From assembly GCF_000003605.2 (NCBI RefSeq), contig NW_003112978.1, positions 52,770 to 83,318 of the forward strand: 30,549 nucleotides of DNA. The letters are read 5' to 3'. Below are positions 1 to 10,370 of this stretch, piece by piece. Each line of letters begins with the position of its first letter. Position 1 is the first letter of the stretch. Position numbers and translations under genes: made by a program. The notes beneath the pieces were generated by a model that saw only the letters and a list, made by a program, of their open reading frames with translations, was not told where the DNA came from and made no database searches. The stretch comes from Saccoglossus kowalevskii. Its lineage: Eukaryota; Hemichordata; Enteropneusta; Harrimaniidae.

Positions 1-198
1 TAATAGAACAAATATGGTAACTGTTTTATTTGGAATAAACAGTGATGACATAAATGGTACTTTGATATAAATATGGGTATAGATTTGCCACTATTCAGGT
101 ATAAAAATGGTCACACTTTTGAGCACTCAGGGGCACCTCCCTACCCTGTTATGTATCAACTGCCCCCGGGGATATGTCTGAAAAGGTTCGTTTACCCC

Positions 199-444
199 GC
201 CTTGAAGACCCCGTCTCACGTCCATACGACGGTACGGTTGCCTTGAAGACCCCGTCTCACGTCCACACGACGGTACGGTCGCCTTGAAGACCCCGTCTCA
301 CGTCCATACGACGGTACGGTTGCCTTGAAGACCCCGTCTCACGTCCACACGACGGTACGGTCGCCTTGAAGACCCCGTCTCACGTCCATACGACGGTACG
401 GTCGCCTCGAAGACCCCGTCTCACGTCCACACGACGGTACGGTC
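199..444. repeat. 41-bp tandem repeat, six units, CpG-rich, dimeric organisation
   Basis: Units start at 199, 240, 281, 322, 363 and 404, each exactly 41 bases and nearly identical. Odd units carry CCATACG and even units CCACACG; units 1 and 3 end GGTT while the others end GGTC, so the array looks like three 82-bp dimers. Each unit holds a CCGTC...GACGG inverted pair and many CpGs, in contrast to the AT-rich flanks. It lies in the intron following CLCA-like exon 6 if that gene continues leftward. Confidence 0.97.
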
Positions 445-755
445 CACAGAGCATTGCGCGTGTCGCGATCACGAAATGAAAATGACGTAACTATCGAAAG
501 TTGTTCAGCGCGTTAAAAAGATCAGATTCTAACGCGCGCAGACTATAACGAATACTGAATACTGGGTCTTGCGATCGCTAAAAGATTTTAATAACGTAGC
601 AACTAAACACGTCTATTGCTAATTTTATTTTGTGTTAATTTGTTTGTCCAAATCTAACGTCACGAATAATTGATGACATTGCATAATGCTGCAGCTTTGT
701 GAAATATCGGACCAATGGTAATAAATGTTCTACTTTCTGGGCGTACTACAATTGT
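445..755. other. Non-coding spacer between the two tandem arrays
   Basis: I found no CLCA-like exon or other motif on either strand. It is presumably intronic. Confidence 0.5.
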
Positions 756-968
756 AATTTCTTTTTAACAATGGACCTCTGGCTATAAAGCGAATTTCTT
801 TTTTAACAATGAACCTCTGATTATAAAGCTTTTTTTTTAACAATGAACCGCTGGTCAGAAAGCGAATTTCTTTTTAACAATGAACCTCTGGTTAAAAAGC
901 GAATTTCTTTTTAACAATGAACCTCTGGTTATAAAGCGAATTTTTTTTTAAGAACGAACCTCTGTTCT
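756..968. repeat. 37-bp tandem repeat, about six units
   Basis: The degenerate unit begins AATTTCTTTTTAACAATGAA and ends CCTCTGGTTATAAAGCG. Units start near 756, 793, 830, 865, 902 and 939. Units 4 and 5 are nearly identical; the first, third and last are diverged. It lies between CLCA-like exon 6 and the 41-bp array. Confidence 0.93.
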
Positions 969-1102
969 GGCGAAATTGCCGCGTCGAACCAACATTTAGA
1001 GAAGAAAAAATTATAATATACAATAATAAAATTGCCTCGGCTAGTAGGCCAGCCTAGTTGTATTGTCGTAACTGTGATAAAACACTGTGTATTGATACAT
1101 AC

Positions 1103-1276
1103 TTGTCCCAACTTTACGATTCGTTCACCGGACATACTTCCCGAGACGTCCAACACCAATGCGATTCGGCTGCCTTGTTGTTTTACAATACGGAATTCGG
1201 GAAGAGTCAAGGTCGCATCACATCCAGCTCCCGGTGGGTTAGCGCCGTCAGCAAAGTCTACGTGTTCTCGCATTAT
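1103..1276 (-). CDS. CLCA-like exon 6: start of vWA domain with MIDAS
   Basis: It encodes residues 282-339 (58 codons, phase 0 both sides). The acceptor is ATTCTTTCCATAG before 1276; the donor is CAA|GTATGT after 1103. The peptide runs [15 protein letters not shown], then the first vWA beta strand [18 protein letters not shown]324, S326 and S328 form an intact metal-ion-dependent adhesion site (DxSxS), so the domain could bind a divalent cation. The helix after the MIDAS (KLGQ) is cut by the intron, with the continuation expected left of the window. Confidence 0.94.
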
Positions 1277-4200
1277 CTATGGAAAGAATATAATATTTTT
1301 AAAACGCCATACAAAATATGTTCCAAACATTGTTCATAGTGCCACACAATGTTCCCGAAATTAATAAATGAACAAATAGACAAACAAAAAAAAGGAAGGA
1401 GGAAGGGAAAAACGAAAAAAATGAGGAAAAATAGAAGGGAAAAAATAAAGAACTTGCCTCCCAAACGCTCTTCTCCTCACACAGTCTATTTTGTTTACTA
1501 GGGGACTCAACATTGTGAATGCTTTCTAGTGTGTCGGCAAAGGTTTCGTTGTCACAAAAATGGATAAGCTGAAATGAACGAGAGAAACATATTTTGTAAT
1601 GGCGGAATATGGATAAGTTGTTTGATAATATAGGTAACACGCCATGCCACTTATTTCACCGCCGTGATAACAATTCAATACATGTATTAGGAACAGTCGA
1701 AGAATCGTCTAACACTTGAACAATACAATACATAACTTAGATTAATAATGTACGCGTGTACATACTTGTGATAGATACTGGCGGTACATAAGCGAGCCGG
1801 TAAATGAACCTGAATCGTAAAAACGGCAATCATCTTCTGGATAATTATTAATGTACACACAGTCTGCTCCGGTAACTTTATTTTTCATTACGCCTGAAGT
1901 AATAAAAAATAAAAAAAGGGGGCTATAGGATTAATATTACAACAACTGAAACATATTCTATCTCTCTGATAAGTTGTTCGTACAATTCTGTATTTCTCAT
2001 TATCTTGAATTTCTCATTATCAGTAACTTGAATGACAACGCATTGCTTACGTCACAATATTGTGACGTTCGTCCCATATAATACGGAATAAATTTCGGTG
2101 AACAAAATGGGACATTTCAATGTACTTTAATGTACTTGTAAGTTGGAGCCCGGCTGCAGAGCGTAATCATACTCGACCAATCAGATATCTCAAATTTCGA
2201 CCAATGGAAAAGCGCTATATGAAACCTATCGTGCCCTACTACTTTAGGCTTCTCCTGATCAATTTGATTTTTTGTGATTTCAGCTACTGTGTTTTGCCCA
2301 CAACGACTCTTGTTGCTTTCTGAAGCCGTCTTTTTTATACGACCTTCCTCATAACCGATCGTTAACGCTAATGGCCGCCAGTACCACATTGGGAGCGAGA
2401 GAAATGGGATACAGTTATTTTGTCCTCAAATAGTGTATATTTTCTCTCGTCATCTCTTTCGCCATCTGTTCTAAATGCCATAGTTAATTATCGGTGGAAC
2501 CGGGTGGGGACAAGAGATGTGTACTATTTTATGGGAAAAAATCAACGAGATATCGACGGCCATGGCGTCTGAGGTCTATTTTTGATGCCACAATAACAAA
2601 TCCTCGATCGAGCATTATCTTTTATATGCATGAAAACAATTAGCCTCATGACCAGTTTCCTATGGGAAATGGTTGTAAAACTATTACAATGTACGCACTT
2701 ACATCCTAACTACTGTCACCAGCCACCCATTTTGAATCAGCACGCAAAACAATTTGAAATTAGGTCGATTATATATATATGGTTATATGTAATAACTGCA
2801 TGAAAAATAACGTACGAGTTTCGTGTTTTCTTGTATGATAATAGATAATGTGAATCGGAATGCCAACTGAAACTTCGCGCGCGTGGTAGCTGAGCAATCA
2901 CGTAACCTGAACATGAACCCTAATAAGGATAAAAACAAAATGGCCGCCAGTCGATAATATTGCATAGGATTACATGGGTGTTTTTTCATCATTCGAGAAT
3001 TAAGATTGAGCAATTCTAAATACAGCTTCTTAAGCAAAATATAATATGTGTTGTTGGTATTTTTTCGGCATCGTATTTTTGTCTTTAGCCTGGACATTTC
3101 GGTCAACTATTCTTGCTACTGAACAAGGGTAATCGAGTAGAAATAAATGTATGCGTCAGATGTCTTGGTAAAATTTGTCGTCACTATAACCAACGAAAAC
3201 GATCGTCATACAATACCTGTGACTGCAGTAGAACATCTAGTGGCTTCTATGTCACCACTACCAGATGAATAGAAATAGGGAGCACCAGTATTGCCACCAG
3301 GGTATTCATCATATACACCATATCTTAAATGACCCCATTCGTGTACTATTACCTGAAATAAATTATTATAAAAAGGGCCATTCAATGCAGATGTGTTTTC
3401 TATGTTTTAAAATGGTGCAAATGGCAGAGCAGGTGTCATTATGTCAAATCAGGTTTTACAAATATTCATTTCTATTTGGCACGTGGCAAAGAAAGTTTTA
3501 AAACTCATTCCCAGGTGTGTTCGCGAATTCCAGTACCGATTGCATGTTCCCATTGCAGCGGATTTCACATAAAAGAACAGTCTCGAAAATCTCACTGAGC
3601 TTACTGCAGTATATCATTGTTAACGTATACAGTATTATAAAACACAAACTAGTTACACACAAGTCGCGTCTTAATGCGAATTATAATTGTGGTGTGAAAC
3701 CTATAAACACATAGCGTAAGCCGAACTTAATATATCATTGTATACACGTGTTGTTTATTTCTTTCTCATGAATTATTCAACATACGTACGTGTGAGTAAA
3801 TACCATAGCTGTCAGCAATGGTTGAATCCATGAGATAATCTGCTGTGAGATGCATGTAATCACCCACTTCTCCACAAGGTGTCGGTTTCATTACGTACGG
3901 TCCATCGTGATCGGTGTCGTCAATCCTAATATCACTAGTTTCATATGTCTCGTAGTTATGTGTTTCATACTGGGGGTCATCGGTCCAAGACTTCGGGACA
4001 AGAATGGTTATACTCTTGAAATATGCACGATATCTGTTGAGAAACAAGAGCAGATGAAATATAAAGAATACGCAAGACATTGGTCAAGACATTACCATAT
4101 ATTCCTGTATTTATAAGACAGAGCAGTGCTCATACCTCGACCTGAGAGTCATGCGGGCACTAAATGACACTATACATTCTATTGAGGTGCAATCTTTTGT

Positions 4201-6340
4201 ATAGTATGACCGTTGAAGTGGAGTAGCCTGTGAACATTTAACAATCGGCATTTGTATGCTAGCTGTACAGCATCTTCAGTTAGCCAAAAAAACCTGCTTC
4301 GCAACGGGCAAGGTGTAACTCCTCGCTTTGTCTACCTACACCACCTGGTAACGATCTCAGTATCCTGACTTCACGTGCAGAGGTATCTTAAGGACGTAAG
4401 TAAACCCTTAGGGTGAACATAGACGTTCTCCTACGTCAAACAGAAGCAGTCAGGGCTGAATATCATTGCACCTAGTGAACAATCACGTTCCCTCTATCCC
4501 TCTATCTATAAAGGGATTGTAGAACAATCAATGACCTTTTCCAGATGTCGCGCCCCAGACGTCAGAATCACCTAGACAGGTGAAATGAAGGCCGCTCAAA
4601 GCGACCTATAATGTTTGTTATTTATACCACCAGATACGTCGATCACATACACACGTTAATATGGTTAGTACCTTAAGCTTGATATCGTGCGATTCTGTAT
4701 TTCTCGGAAGCGGGTTCATACATTATAACCCGAGGCCCAAGACTCGTGTTTAATTTCCGACTCAGGCTTACTCTAAGTGTAAACATAGCTGCCATTAGGC
4801 AAGATTATCCGGCTAGTATAAACACGAATCAATTAGTCAAGCATTAATAGGACTAAACAAAGTTACGCTTCATTGTTGCACCTTTGTATACTATAAATTA
4901 CGTCATCGTAAGTCACAGCACATGTCGTTGAAATTGTAATTTATAGCATTATCTGTACAATGAAATCATTCATCCGTACTTTTTCAATGGCAAGGTGAAT
5001 TCTTGCGTCATATGGTATGCCTAGATATTTCATATGCAGTTAGGAGAATTGGGAGAAAACGTGTCTCACTGCGTATGACTCCATTTCAGTAAGCCCTGTC
5101 TATGAATAGCAGCGACAACGCGCTTTTGTGTACTAGTATAAGAGTAAACTGAAGTTCGTTGACATAGTCGATCATTGTCTTAGTGTGCAGTTGTCCAGCA
5201 CTTAACAAAATCATATTCTTGTGAGATTTGATATTTTCTAACTGACGAACAATAAAACAAAATTCGGCGATGTGAACGACATTGTATTTACTGTCTAGGT
5301 AGGAGGAGGGGGATAATTTTCGATCAGGAAAAATCATTCAATACCAAGACAACGCAAGGATACGCAAATTATGAAGTAGAATAAATCCAACAAAAAAATG
5401 TGACGGTAGGTTACTAATCGATTTTCTAAAACAATTACTTTTGTTTATTGTTTCATTATTTTTCATACAGGGGAAACTATGGTAAATATATGTTTTATAT
5501 TCTCACCTTAGATAACATCAATTTAGTTGCAGATGTGTCAAAAATATAGCTTAGATACAGAAATATATTACTGGTTGGAAGAATGTCTCCTTGTTTTGGG
5601 ATAATCTCAATTTCAATGAAATGGCTTGCTGAAATAAACATTAGTCAATTTCAAAAACCATGCATTAACATGATGAAGATTTTAAGCTGTTAAAAACATC
5701 TGAAAGTTCTCGAATGTGCGAGGCTTCTAAACATTTTGATAATACCACAGGGTGTTACTTGCCATACGTGTGAGTACGATTATAATGCGGATATCTAAGT
5801 TACCAGAGTGCGCAGACATAAATATATGATACCCCGGTACCCCGAAGTCATGTAACGACAATAGTCACAAGTGTTCTTGCTTAATAGCTCCCGGTGAATA
5901 GGGAAACTTTCATTCCCTGACTGATTAATAGTTGTAAGGACTTCGGGTTTCCTTTTTTGGGGGGAGTCGTCATTTAGTATATAGGCACGTGCTTACGCGA
6001 CTTGAGACTTGTTTGTCGGAAATCAACAACTAAAATGGAACACAATATACTCAGAAGTTTGCAAAAAAATAGTGCAGGTGAGAAGAGAGATTTTCAAATT
6101 ACTGACGTCACAATACCTCGTTATCTCACAGAGAAATGCTGAGGCGTCGGTGAAAACTTCTTGAATCTTGTCCAGTAACGCCTTGTCTTCGGGAACGTTA
6201 TCTTCAATCGCAATCACAATATCGTGGTACTCGTTGTTGATTAGTGTTACTTTCGTATGACTGACACTACTAACAGTAAAAATCGTACATGCAAGTATAA
6301 CACACATGCACACAGTCGATGTCAGCCCGAATCGAGACAT
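1103..6340 (-). CDS. CLCA-like gene (calcium-activated chloride channel regulator), six 5' exons, incomplete at the 3' end
   Basis: Six exons on the minus strand splice in frame: 6340-6117, 4033-3790, 3352-3217, 1893-1766, 1568-1458 and 1276-1103. They encode 339 residues. In order these are a signal peptide (about 1-25), the CLCA N-terminal domain with zinc-protease motif HEWGH at 160-164 and D171 as likely third ligand, a cysteine-rich linker, and the start of a vWA domain with MIDAS D324, S326 and S328. Every junction keeps phase (2,0,1,0,0,0), and the joined protein aligns by eye with CLCA proteins throughout. Family knowledge: CLCAs are secreted or membrane-tethered, self-cleaving metallohydrolases of about 900 residues that modulate calcium-activated chloride channels. 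The rest (remaining vWA, beta-sandwich, FnIII-like domain) must lie left of the window; I found no further exon below 1103. The paralogue type cannot be assigned. Confidence 0.93.
1277..1457 (-). other. Probable GC-AG intron (CLCA-like intron 5)
   Basis: The 181-base intron starts GCAAGT and ends CCATAG. Both flanking exons are phase 0 and the joined peptide (SVWE then IMREHVDF) matches the CLCA family without gap. Just inside the donor, the minus strand is almost pure pyrimidine over about 70 bases (1381-1450 on the plus strand is a purine tract). Confidence 0.75.
1458..1568 (-). CDS. CLCA-like exon 5: FC...HN...QN..C motif
   Basis: It encodes residues 245-281 in phase 0. The acceptor is CGTTCATTTCAG before 1568. 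The peptide [27 protein letters not shown] follows the CLCA pattern FC-HN-E-P-QN-C-S-W(D/E). The family continues with V-I-x-x-S-x-D-F, which is supplied by the next exon, so this exon must stop at Glu281. The base sequence there is GAG|GCAAGT: no GT is usable in frame, but GCAAGT is the typical strong consensus of GC-AG introns. Confidence 0.9.
1766..1893 (-). CDS. CLCA-like exon 4: cysteine-rich linker
   Basis: It is 128 bases long: two bases complete codon 202 (Gly), followed by 42 codons (residues 203-244). The acceptor is TTATTACTTCAG before 1893 and the donor is CAA|GTATGT after 1766. The peptide contains [16 protein letters not shown] and SLMYRQYL, corresponding to the family's C-x-F-Y and SLM(F/Y)xQ block before the FC/HN motif. 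Phase is 1 in and 0 out, exactly what exons 3 and 5 require. Confidence 0.9.
1894..3216 (-). other. CLCA-like intron 3
   Basis: This 1323-base intron has GT/AG ends. Open reading stretches inside it on both strands show no CLCA similarity and no recognisable domain, so I treat them as chance. Confidence 0.85.
3217..3352 (-). CDS. CLCA-like exon 3: HExxH zinc-protease motif
   Basis: It encodes residues 157-201 and one base of codon 202. The acceptor is TTATTTCAG before 3352. The peptide opens [19 protein letters not shown]160, E161 and H164 form the HExxH motif and D171 stands 11 residues after H160, the spacing of the third metal ligand in CLCA proteins. Vertebrate CLCAs usually read HEWAH; here Ala is Gly, which leaves the metal ligands intact. 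It ends [10 protein letters not shown], matching the family's TRCS-xxTG. The donor is ACAG|GTATTG, the same donor hexamer as exon 1. Confidence 0.95.
3790..4033 (-). CDS. CLCA-like exon 2: N-terminal hydrolase domain
   Basis: It encodes residues 76-156. The acceptor is a pyrimidine tract ending TTTCTCAACAG just before 4033. The peptide begins [16 protein letters not shown], the conserved CLCA stretch that follows the first beta-alpha unit, and continues with [18 protein letters not shown], matching the family's CGE-G--IHLTPD- block. Donor choice: GTACGT after 3790 keeps phase 0 and gives the family's exact spacing (YG plus six residues) to the protease motif in exon 3. An alternative GTATTT donor ten bases earlier would break the frame. 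Confidence 0.93.
4034..6116 (-). other. CLCA-like intron 1
   Basis: This 2083-base intron has GT/AG ends. It contains a perfect CRE palindrome TGACGTCA at 6103-6110, six bases beyond the exon 1 donor. I see no coding or RNA gene inside it. Confidence 0.85.
6117..6340 (-). CDS. CLCA-like exon 1: signal peptide and start of N-terminal domain
   Basis: It encodes residues 1-74 plus two bases of codon 75. Start chosen at ATG 6340-6338: it gives a hydrophobic signal peptide ([12 protein letters not shown] core), and a TATA box sits 56 bases upstream. An open stretch upstream to 6394 has only a TTG and would lie at or before the expected transcription start. After the signal peptide comes the CLCA hallmark [16 protein letters not shown], then VPED and a helix [10 protein letters not shown]. 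The donor after 6117 is AG|GTATTG. Confidence 0.93.
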
Positions 6341-6395
6341 TTCGCTTGTTAATCTGGAACCAACTGACGATTTTGATTCGCGAGCTCGTGTCAAG

Positions 6396-6405
6396 TATTT
6401 ATATA
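6396..6405 (-). promoter_or_regulatory. TATA box of the CLCA-like gene
   Basis: The minus strand reads TATATAAATA here. With the usual 25-32 base distance, transcription would start near 6365-6372, giving a 5' UTR of about 30 bases before ATG 6340. The placement independently supports that start codon. No transcript data are available, so the start site is inferred. Confidence 0.6.
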
Positions 6406-6550
6406 TGGATGCGGCGTGAATACCATGTTATTGCGGAAACAGGTAACCAATTGTAACTAGTGTGACCACGTGGTATTTTTCAACCAATAAGATTGCATAA
6501 CTGTATATTTGTGTTTACAAAAAACCATGGCAGCTCGAATCTGGTGATTT

Positions 6551-6626
6551 GTTTCTATTAATAGATCGATGGATCTTCCAATGAGTCTGTTTGTTTCTAT
6601 TAATAGACCGATGGATCCTCCAATGA
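6551..6626. repeat. 42-bp direct duplication upstream of the CLCA-like promoter
   Basis: GTTTCTATTAATAGA(T/C)CGA is followed by TGGATC and CCAATGA; this sequence occurs at 6551 and again at 6593, with few differences. It lies about 150-230 bases upstream of the TATA box. Confidence 0.85.
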
Positions 6627-6634
6627 CTATGCAG

Positions 6635-7404
6635 CTATGCGTTTTGTTGTTTTGTGTGGAGACACACGAATAAAGGATGCGCACGGTAGACAATTACGAG
6701 CGAAGATGTGATGATGGAAAATCAAATCAACAGAATCTGGCTGAGGTTATTTAGAACAAAAAATAAATTAAAGAGACACATATGCATTCTACTGGACGAT
6801 TATTGTCCTTCGGTTTTTCCGATGATCTTCAATTTGGCGTACATTACGATCGCCTGTACGTAGGCGCCGTACGCCGTTCAAACACAAACTGACAGACAAA
6901 GCCCATCACGACCGTAACTAGTTCTTCATCAACACGTAACGCCTTGAATTTCGAACAAACCGTTCCATCAGTTTGTTTTGTCATTTTTTTTTTTGGTATT
7001 TACTATTCCGTTTTTAAAATACTTACAGGACGCTTATCGACTTTCTAAAAACTGGTTGTATATGGACAACGACTATGACAGTATCGACAAATCAAAGAGT
7101 TTATGTGATGTATTTTTAAAATCTTTTTTTATATCGCGTGTCGATATGAAATGGGGTGTAATTTTTCGTAAACTAAAAGCGTTGTTTTGTTAAAAAACAT
7201 AACAGTATGGGTTTGGTGAAATTATGGAAACAATAGCAGTGCTAAAGATCCGGGTGTATTTTATGCATCCGGGTTTAATATTGTTCCAGTCATTCGCGTT
7301 TTAACGTTTAAACTGTTTTCCTCATGGTTTCCAATAACTTGCGCTATTGACAATTCGTTCGAACTGCCTTCTAAAAATAGCCAAGTCTAGTTTTAAGTGC
7401 AGTC
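6635..7404. other. Intergenic, no gene seen
   Basis: AT-rich with a poly-T run near 6985. Short open stretches (for example 6978-7193, plus) show no recognisable domain. I see no RNA gene. Confidence 0.5.
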
Positions 7405-7530
7405 AGATGTGTATTGCCCGTGTCGTGTTTATAGTTGATGGATTTCCACTACCGCGTCCTTAACAACAAGTAAACATACCATAAACATCGCATGCACCAA
7501 ATCGGTGCCGTTCTGTCTCTTTTTTTTTCT
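7405..7530. repeat. Diverged duplicate of the segment at 12935-13030
   Basis: Both copies contain AGTCAG(A/G)TGTGTA and, further on, TCCTTAACAACAAGTAAACA followed by ACCATAAACAT. Order and spacing are partly preserved, indicating an old duplication rather than chance. Confidence 0.7.
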
Positions 7531-8040
7531 CATGCGAATAAATACAACTGAATTAATAATATTGAGTCACTGTGCAATGTTCGGAGAAAATTGATATACA
7601 ATTCCCGATAAGCCAATTGTGTTGATATTATGACATATTGTGATTGTTTACTATGGTACGTATGTTAATATCTCGACAATTGGTGTGTTTTACAGAGTAC
7701 TTAAAATGTGACACGAGTTTTAGTGGTGTCATTTCAAACTAGTGTGGACATTTTTATGCGTAGTATTTGACAATTTTTATTGAAAAACATATTTACAATA
7801 AACAAACAAGTCTACATACTGTTGACTAATACTAAAACACTTTTTTTGACTGATTTTGACATTAAAAATTGTCACTGCTAGTACATGACGCATGCAAAGC
7901 ATTGAAGCATACTTTATTACCAAAGTGTTTACGATGTAAGACGAGTAACGCCTACTTCACCACAACCAAAACGACACGATAGCTTGAGCAAGTGTTCTTC
8001 CACGTCACGCAGTATTAACACACCTATAGTATACATGTGG

Positions 8041-8515
8041 TATAATAATACCTCGCCATATGAAATGAAAGACTGATAACCCCATGTCACCACCACCAAA
8101 ACTTCAACAATCGTGATACCTTTGGACAAATCATTAAAATCACCGATCACGTCGGAGGTCTAACAAACCTATAGTGTACAAATGAAATGAAAGAAGCTAT
8201 CGTAGAAATTCCACGTAATTCACACCTGAATGGATGCCTTATTTTTGTATACGATTCTGGGTACAGATAAAACTCAACTTCAATAAATCGGGCTACATCA
8301 AAATATATGAACGTTATTAATACAACGGAGGACTGAATACCGTGTTAGTTGCACGTACACGAAGAGTCTGGAGACGCGCACGCGTATACGACACTTCAGC
8401 ATAATAAAAGCTGTGTTACCATAATAACTGTAGGTGTAGATGAATGAATTGCACTGTGTGGACACCATCCTTCGATCGATTGATCCATAACCATGGAAAC
8501 ATAGCAGTACAGTAA
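8041..8515. repeat. Duplicated non-coding block A-B-C, copy 1
   Basis: Landmarks in order are ATAATACCTCGCCATAT, a CACCACCACCAAAAC run, GATAAAACTCAACTTC followed by AATCGGGCTACATCAAAAT, and ATAACCATGGAAACATAGCA. The same landmarks, in the same order, recur at 10371-10685. No long reading frame is shared between copies. Confidence 0.8.
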
Positions 8516-8639
8516 CAAATTTGTGCTTTCCAAACGTCCTTAATGGTACAGATTTGTGGACGCTTGCAGTGATGACAATAGACTTTTGCTTTTTTTCATA
8601 TTTAGCCAGCGTTGGTTATACATTGTTACAGAGGCAGGA

Positions 8640-9190
8640 GATATTAATATTGTGATTTTAAAATATCGAAAAACTAAGGTTTACATGATTGGCATTATCT
8701 ACGTGCAAGTGCCCACGCATCTATACCATAATCCATTATTCCTATTCTCTTTCAACGCGTTCTAGTTCCGTTTGTAAGTATCATGTATTACGCGTTGTGT
8801 TTAAAGGAAATGAGGACCAAAGTTCAGAACATGGTATTAAGCAGCTACTTTTTAGCAAGACTTTTACACCTGTGATCAGCCGAGCGCTACTTCTTTTGTT
8901 TTCTGTTTACAATACCTCTAATTCACGTCATGATACTATTTTTGAACTATTCAAGACAAGCACACCATGGACATGATGCCACCAGGATAGATAAATATCG
9001 CCATTGACGTGTTGAATAGGATTCTGTATGTTGGCCCCAGTTTCCATGGTACCACGATTGCACGTTACTAAATGGAAACACAATTTCTGCATAAATCAAT
9101 GCAACATTGCAGCCAGTTTGTTTGCTCAACGGAAGCTCCCGTGCAAACATTGCATTTTGCACGTGAAATGTGTACACATATTCAAGTCTG
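8640..9190. repeat. Duplicated non-coding block D, copy 1
   Basis: Landmarks are TTTAAAATATCGAAA, TTCTAGTTCCGTTTGT, GAGGACCAAAG, GCAAGACT, CAGCCGAGCGCTA (8877), CACGTCATGATACTATTTTT, CAAGACAAGCACA and GTTTCCATGGTACCAC. It is the most diverged of three copies. Confidence 0.85.
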
Positions 9191-9599
9191 TATAACACAA
9201 CGTAATTCACGACAAAATTGTTTGTATTTACAGTTCTACAGAAGTCAGGCATTAAATAATAGTTCGATTTTCACACAAAAAAAAACATTTTACGTGTTGT
9301 AGTACGTTTTAAGTTGAAGCAACTGTTACCGCGCGTTCAACTCAAGAGTCTGTCGTGCATTTCAGAATATTCCTTATAGAAAATTCTCCGCATCGAATAT
9401 TTAGTTTGTTATATATATCGTTGATCATCGAACAGAGAAACTGCATGTGATTCAGTGACTCGGTGACACCCTAAGATGCTGAGCATCCAATCACAACCGA
9501 ATCCACAGAACAGCTAGGTTATGTTCAGCTATTGGCAAACCGGATATTTTGCGAATACTTTTATCACAGTACACATAAGACAAAGGCTTCAAAATTTTG

Positions 9600-10340
9600 C
9601 CGGATATAAAACTTTAAAATATCGAAACACTAATACATAATTGTTAATGTTTTAGAAAAGACGTTATTTACATTTTGGTTCTTCAATAAGGGCTACAGGT
9701 GCCCGAAAACTATCTCTTAATTCATATCTTATTTCAACGTATTCTAGTTCCGTTTGTGTGTGATCTATAACATGTGACATGTTTATAGAAGGCGAGGACC
9801 AAAGCGCAAATGGTATTGAACTTATACTTGTTTTGCAAGACTATTTTTATACATGTGACCAGCCGAGCGCTATATTTTTTGTTTTCTAGATACAATACAG
9901 TACACCTATTCACGTCATGATACTATTTTTGGACCATTCAAGACAAGCACATAAATAATGTGACATCACAGGGAAGATAAATTGAAATGATTTGAGGTTT
10001 GTTTGTTTGTACCAGTTTCCATAATAACGATGTTAACAAGTCAAGTATTTGAAAACATGCTACGAAATTAATGCACAAACCCTGTATATTTGTAATTGTT
10101 TTATCATTGAATGACAATACTCCATGTAATTTGAAATAGCAAAGTTCTACAAACAATTCAACTTATTGCCCACGTATTCCCGAATACTTCCCAAGAATTA
10201 GTCTCTGAATTAATGTCATATTATGGTTAAGATGGCCATGAAGTGATGGATTTTTTCTAATTTGCACTGAAAGTAATTTGACAATCAAATGCTTTCTGAA
10301 ATAAAGATTTTAAATATGCAAATCATTGTAATTTACGAGC
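9600..10340. repeat. Duplicated non-coding block D, copy 2
   Basis: It shares TTCTAGTTCCGTTTGTGTG, GAGGACCAAAG, CAGCCGAGCGCTATAT (9860), ATACAATACAGTACACC and CACGTCATGATACTATTTTT with the other copies. It also has CTCCATGTAATTTGAAATAG, AGAATTAGTC and TGACAATCAAATGCTTT in common with copy 3. The offset from copy 1 is 983 bases, and 1248 bases to copy 3. Confidence 0.88.
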
Positions 10341-10370
10341 ACCAAAATTACAGTTATATCCTGTAGCTGT

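Noticed and set aside
199-444. CRISPR-like array
   Set aside because: Units are contiguous 41-bp tandem copies with no unique spacers, and the context is a eukaryotic intron.
1032-1364. Plus-strand open frames across the vWA exon
   Set aside because: They are antisense shadows of CLCA-like exon 6, which has splice sites and family motifs on the minus strand.
3766-3789. Continuation of CLCA-like exon 2 past the GTACGT donor
   Set aside because: The extra residues have no family match, and phase-0 joining to the HEWGH exon at GTACGT gives the exact conserved spacing.
6341-6394. Upstream extension of the CLCA-like first exon to 6394
   Set aside because: It has no ATG (only TTG), lacks signal-peptide character and lies at or upstream of the likely transcription start given the TATA box.
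9072-9302. Small open frames inside duplicated block D
   Set aside because: The frames are not conserved between the three copies of the block.
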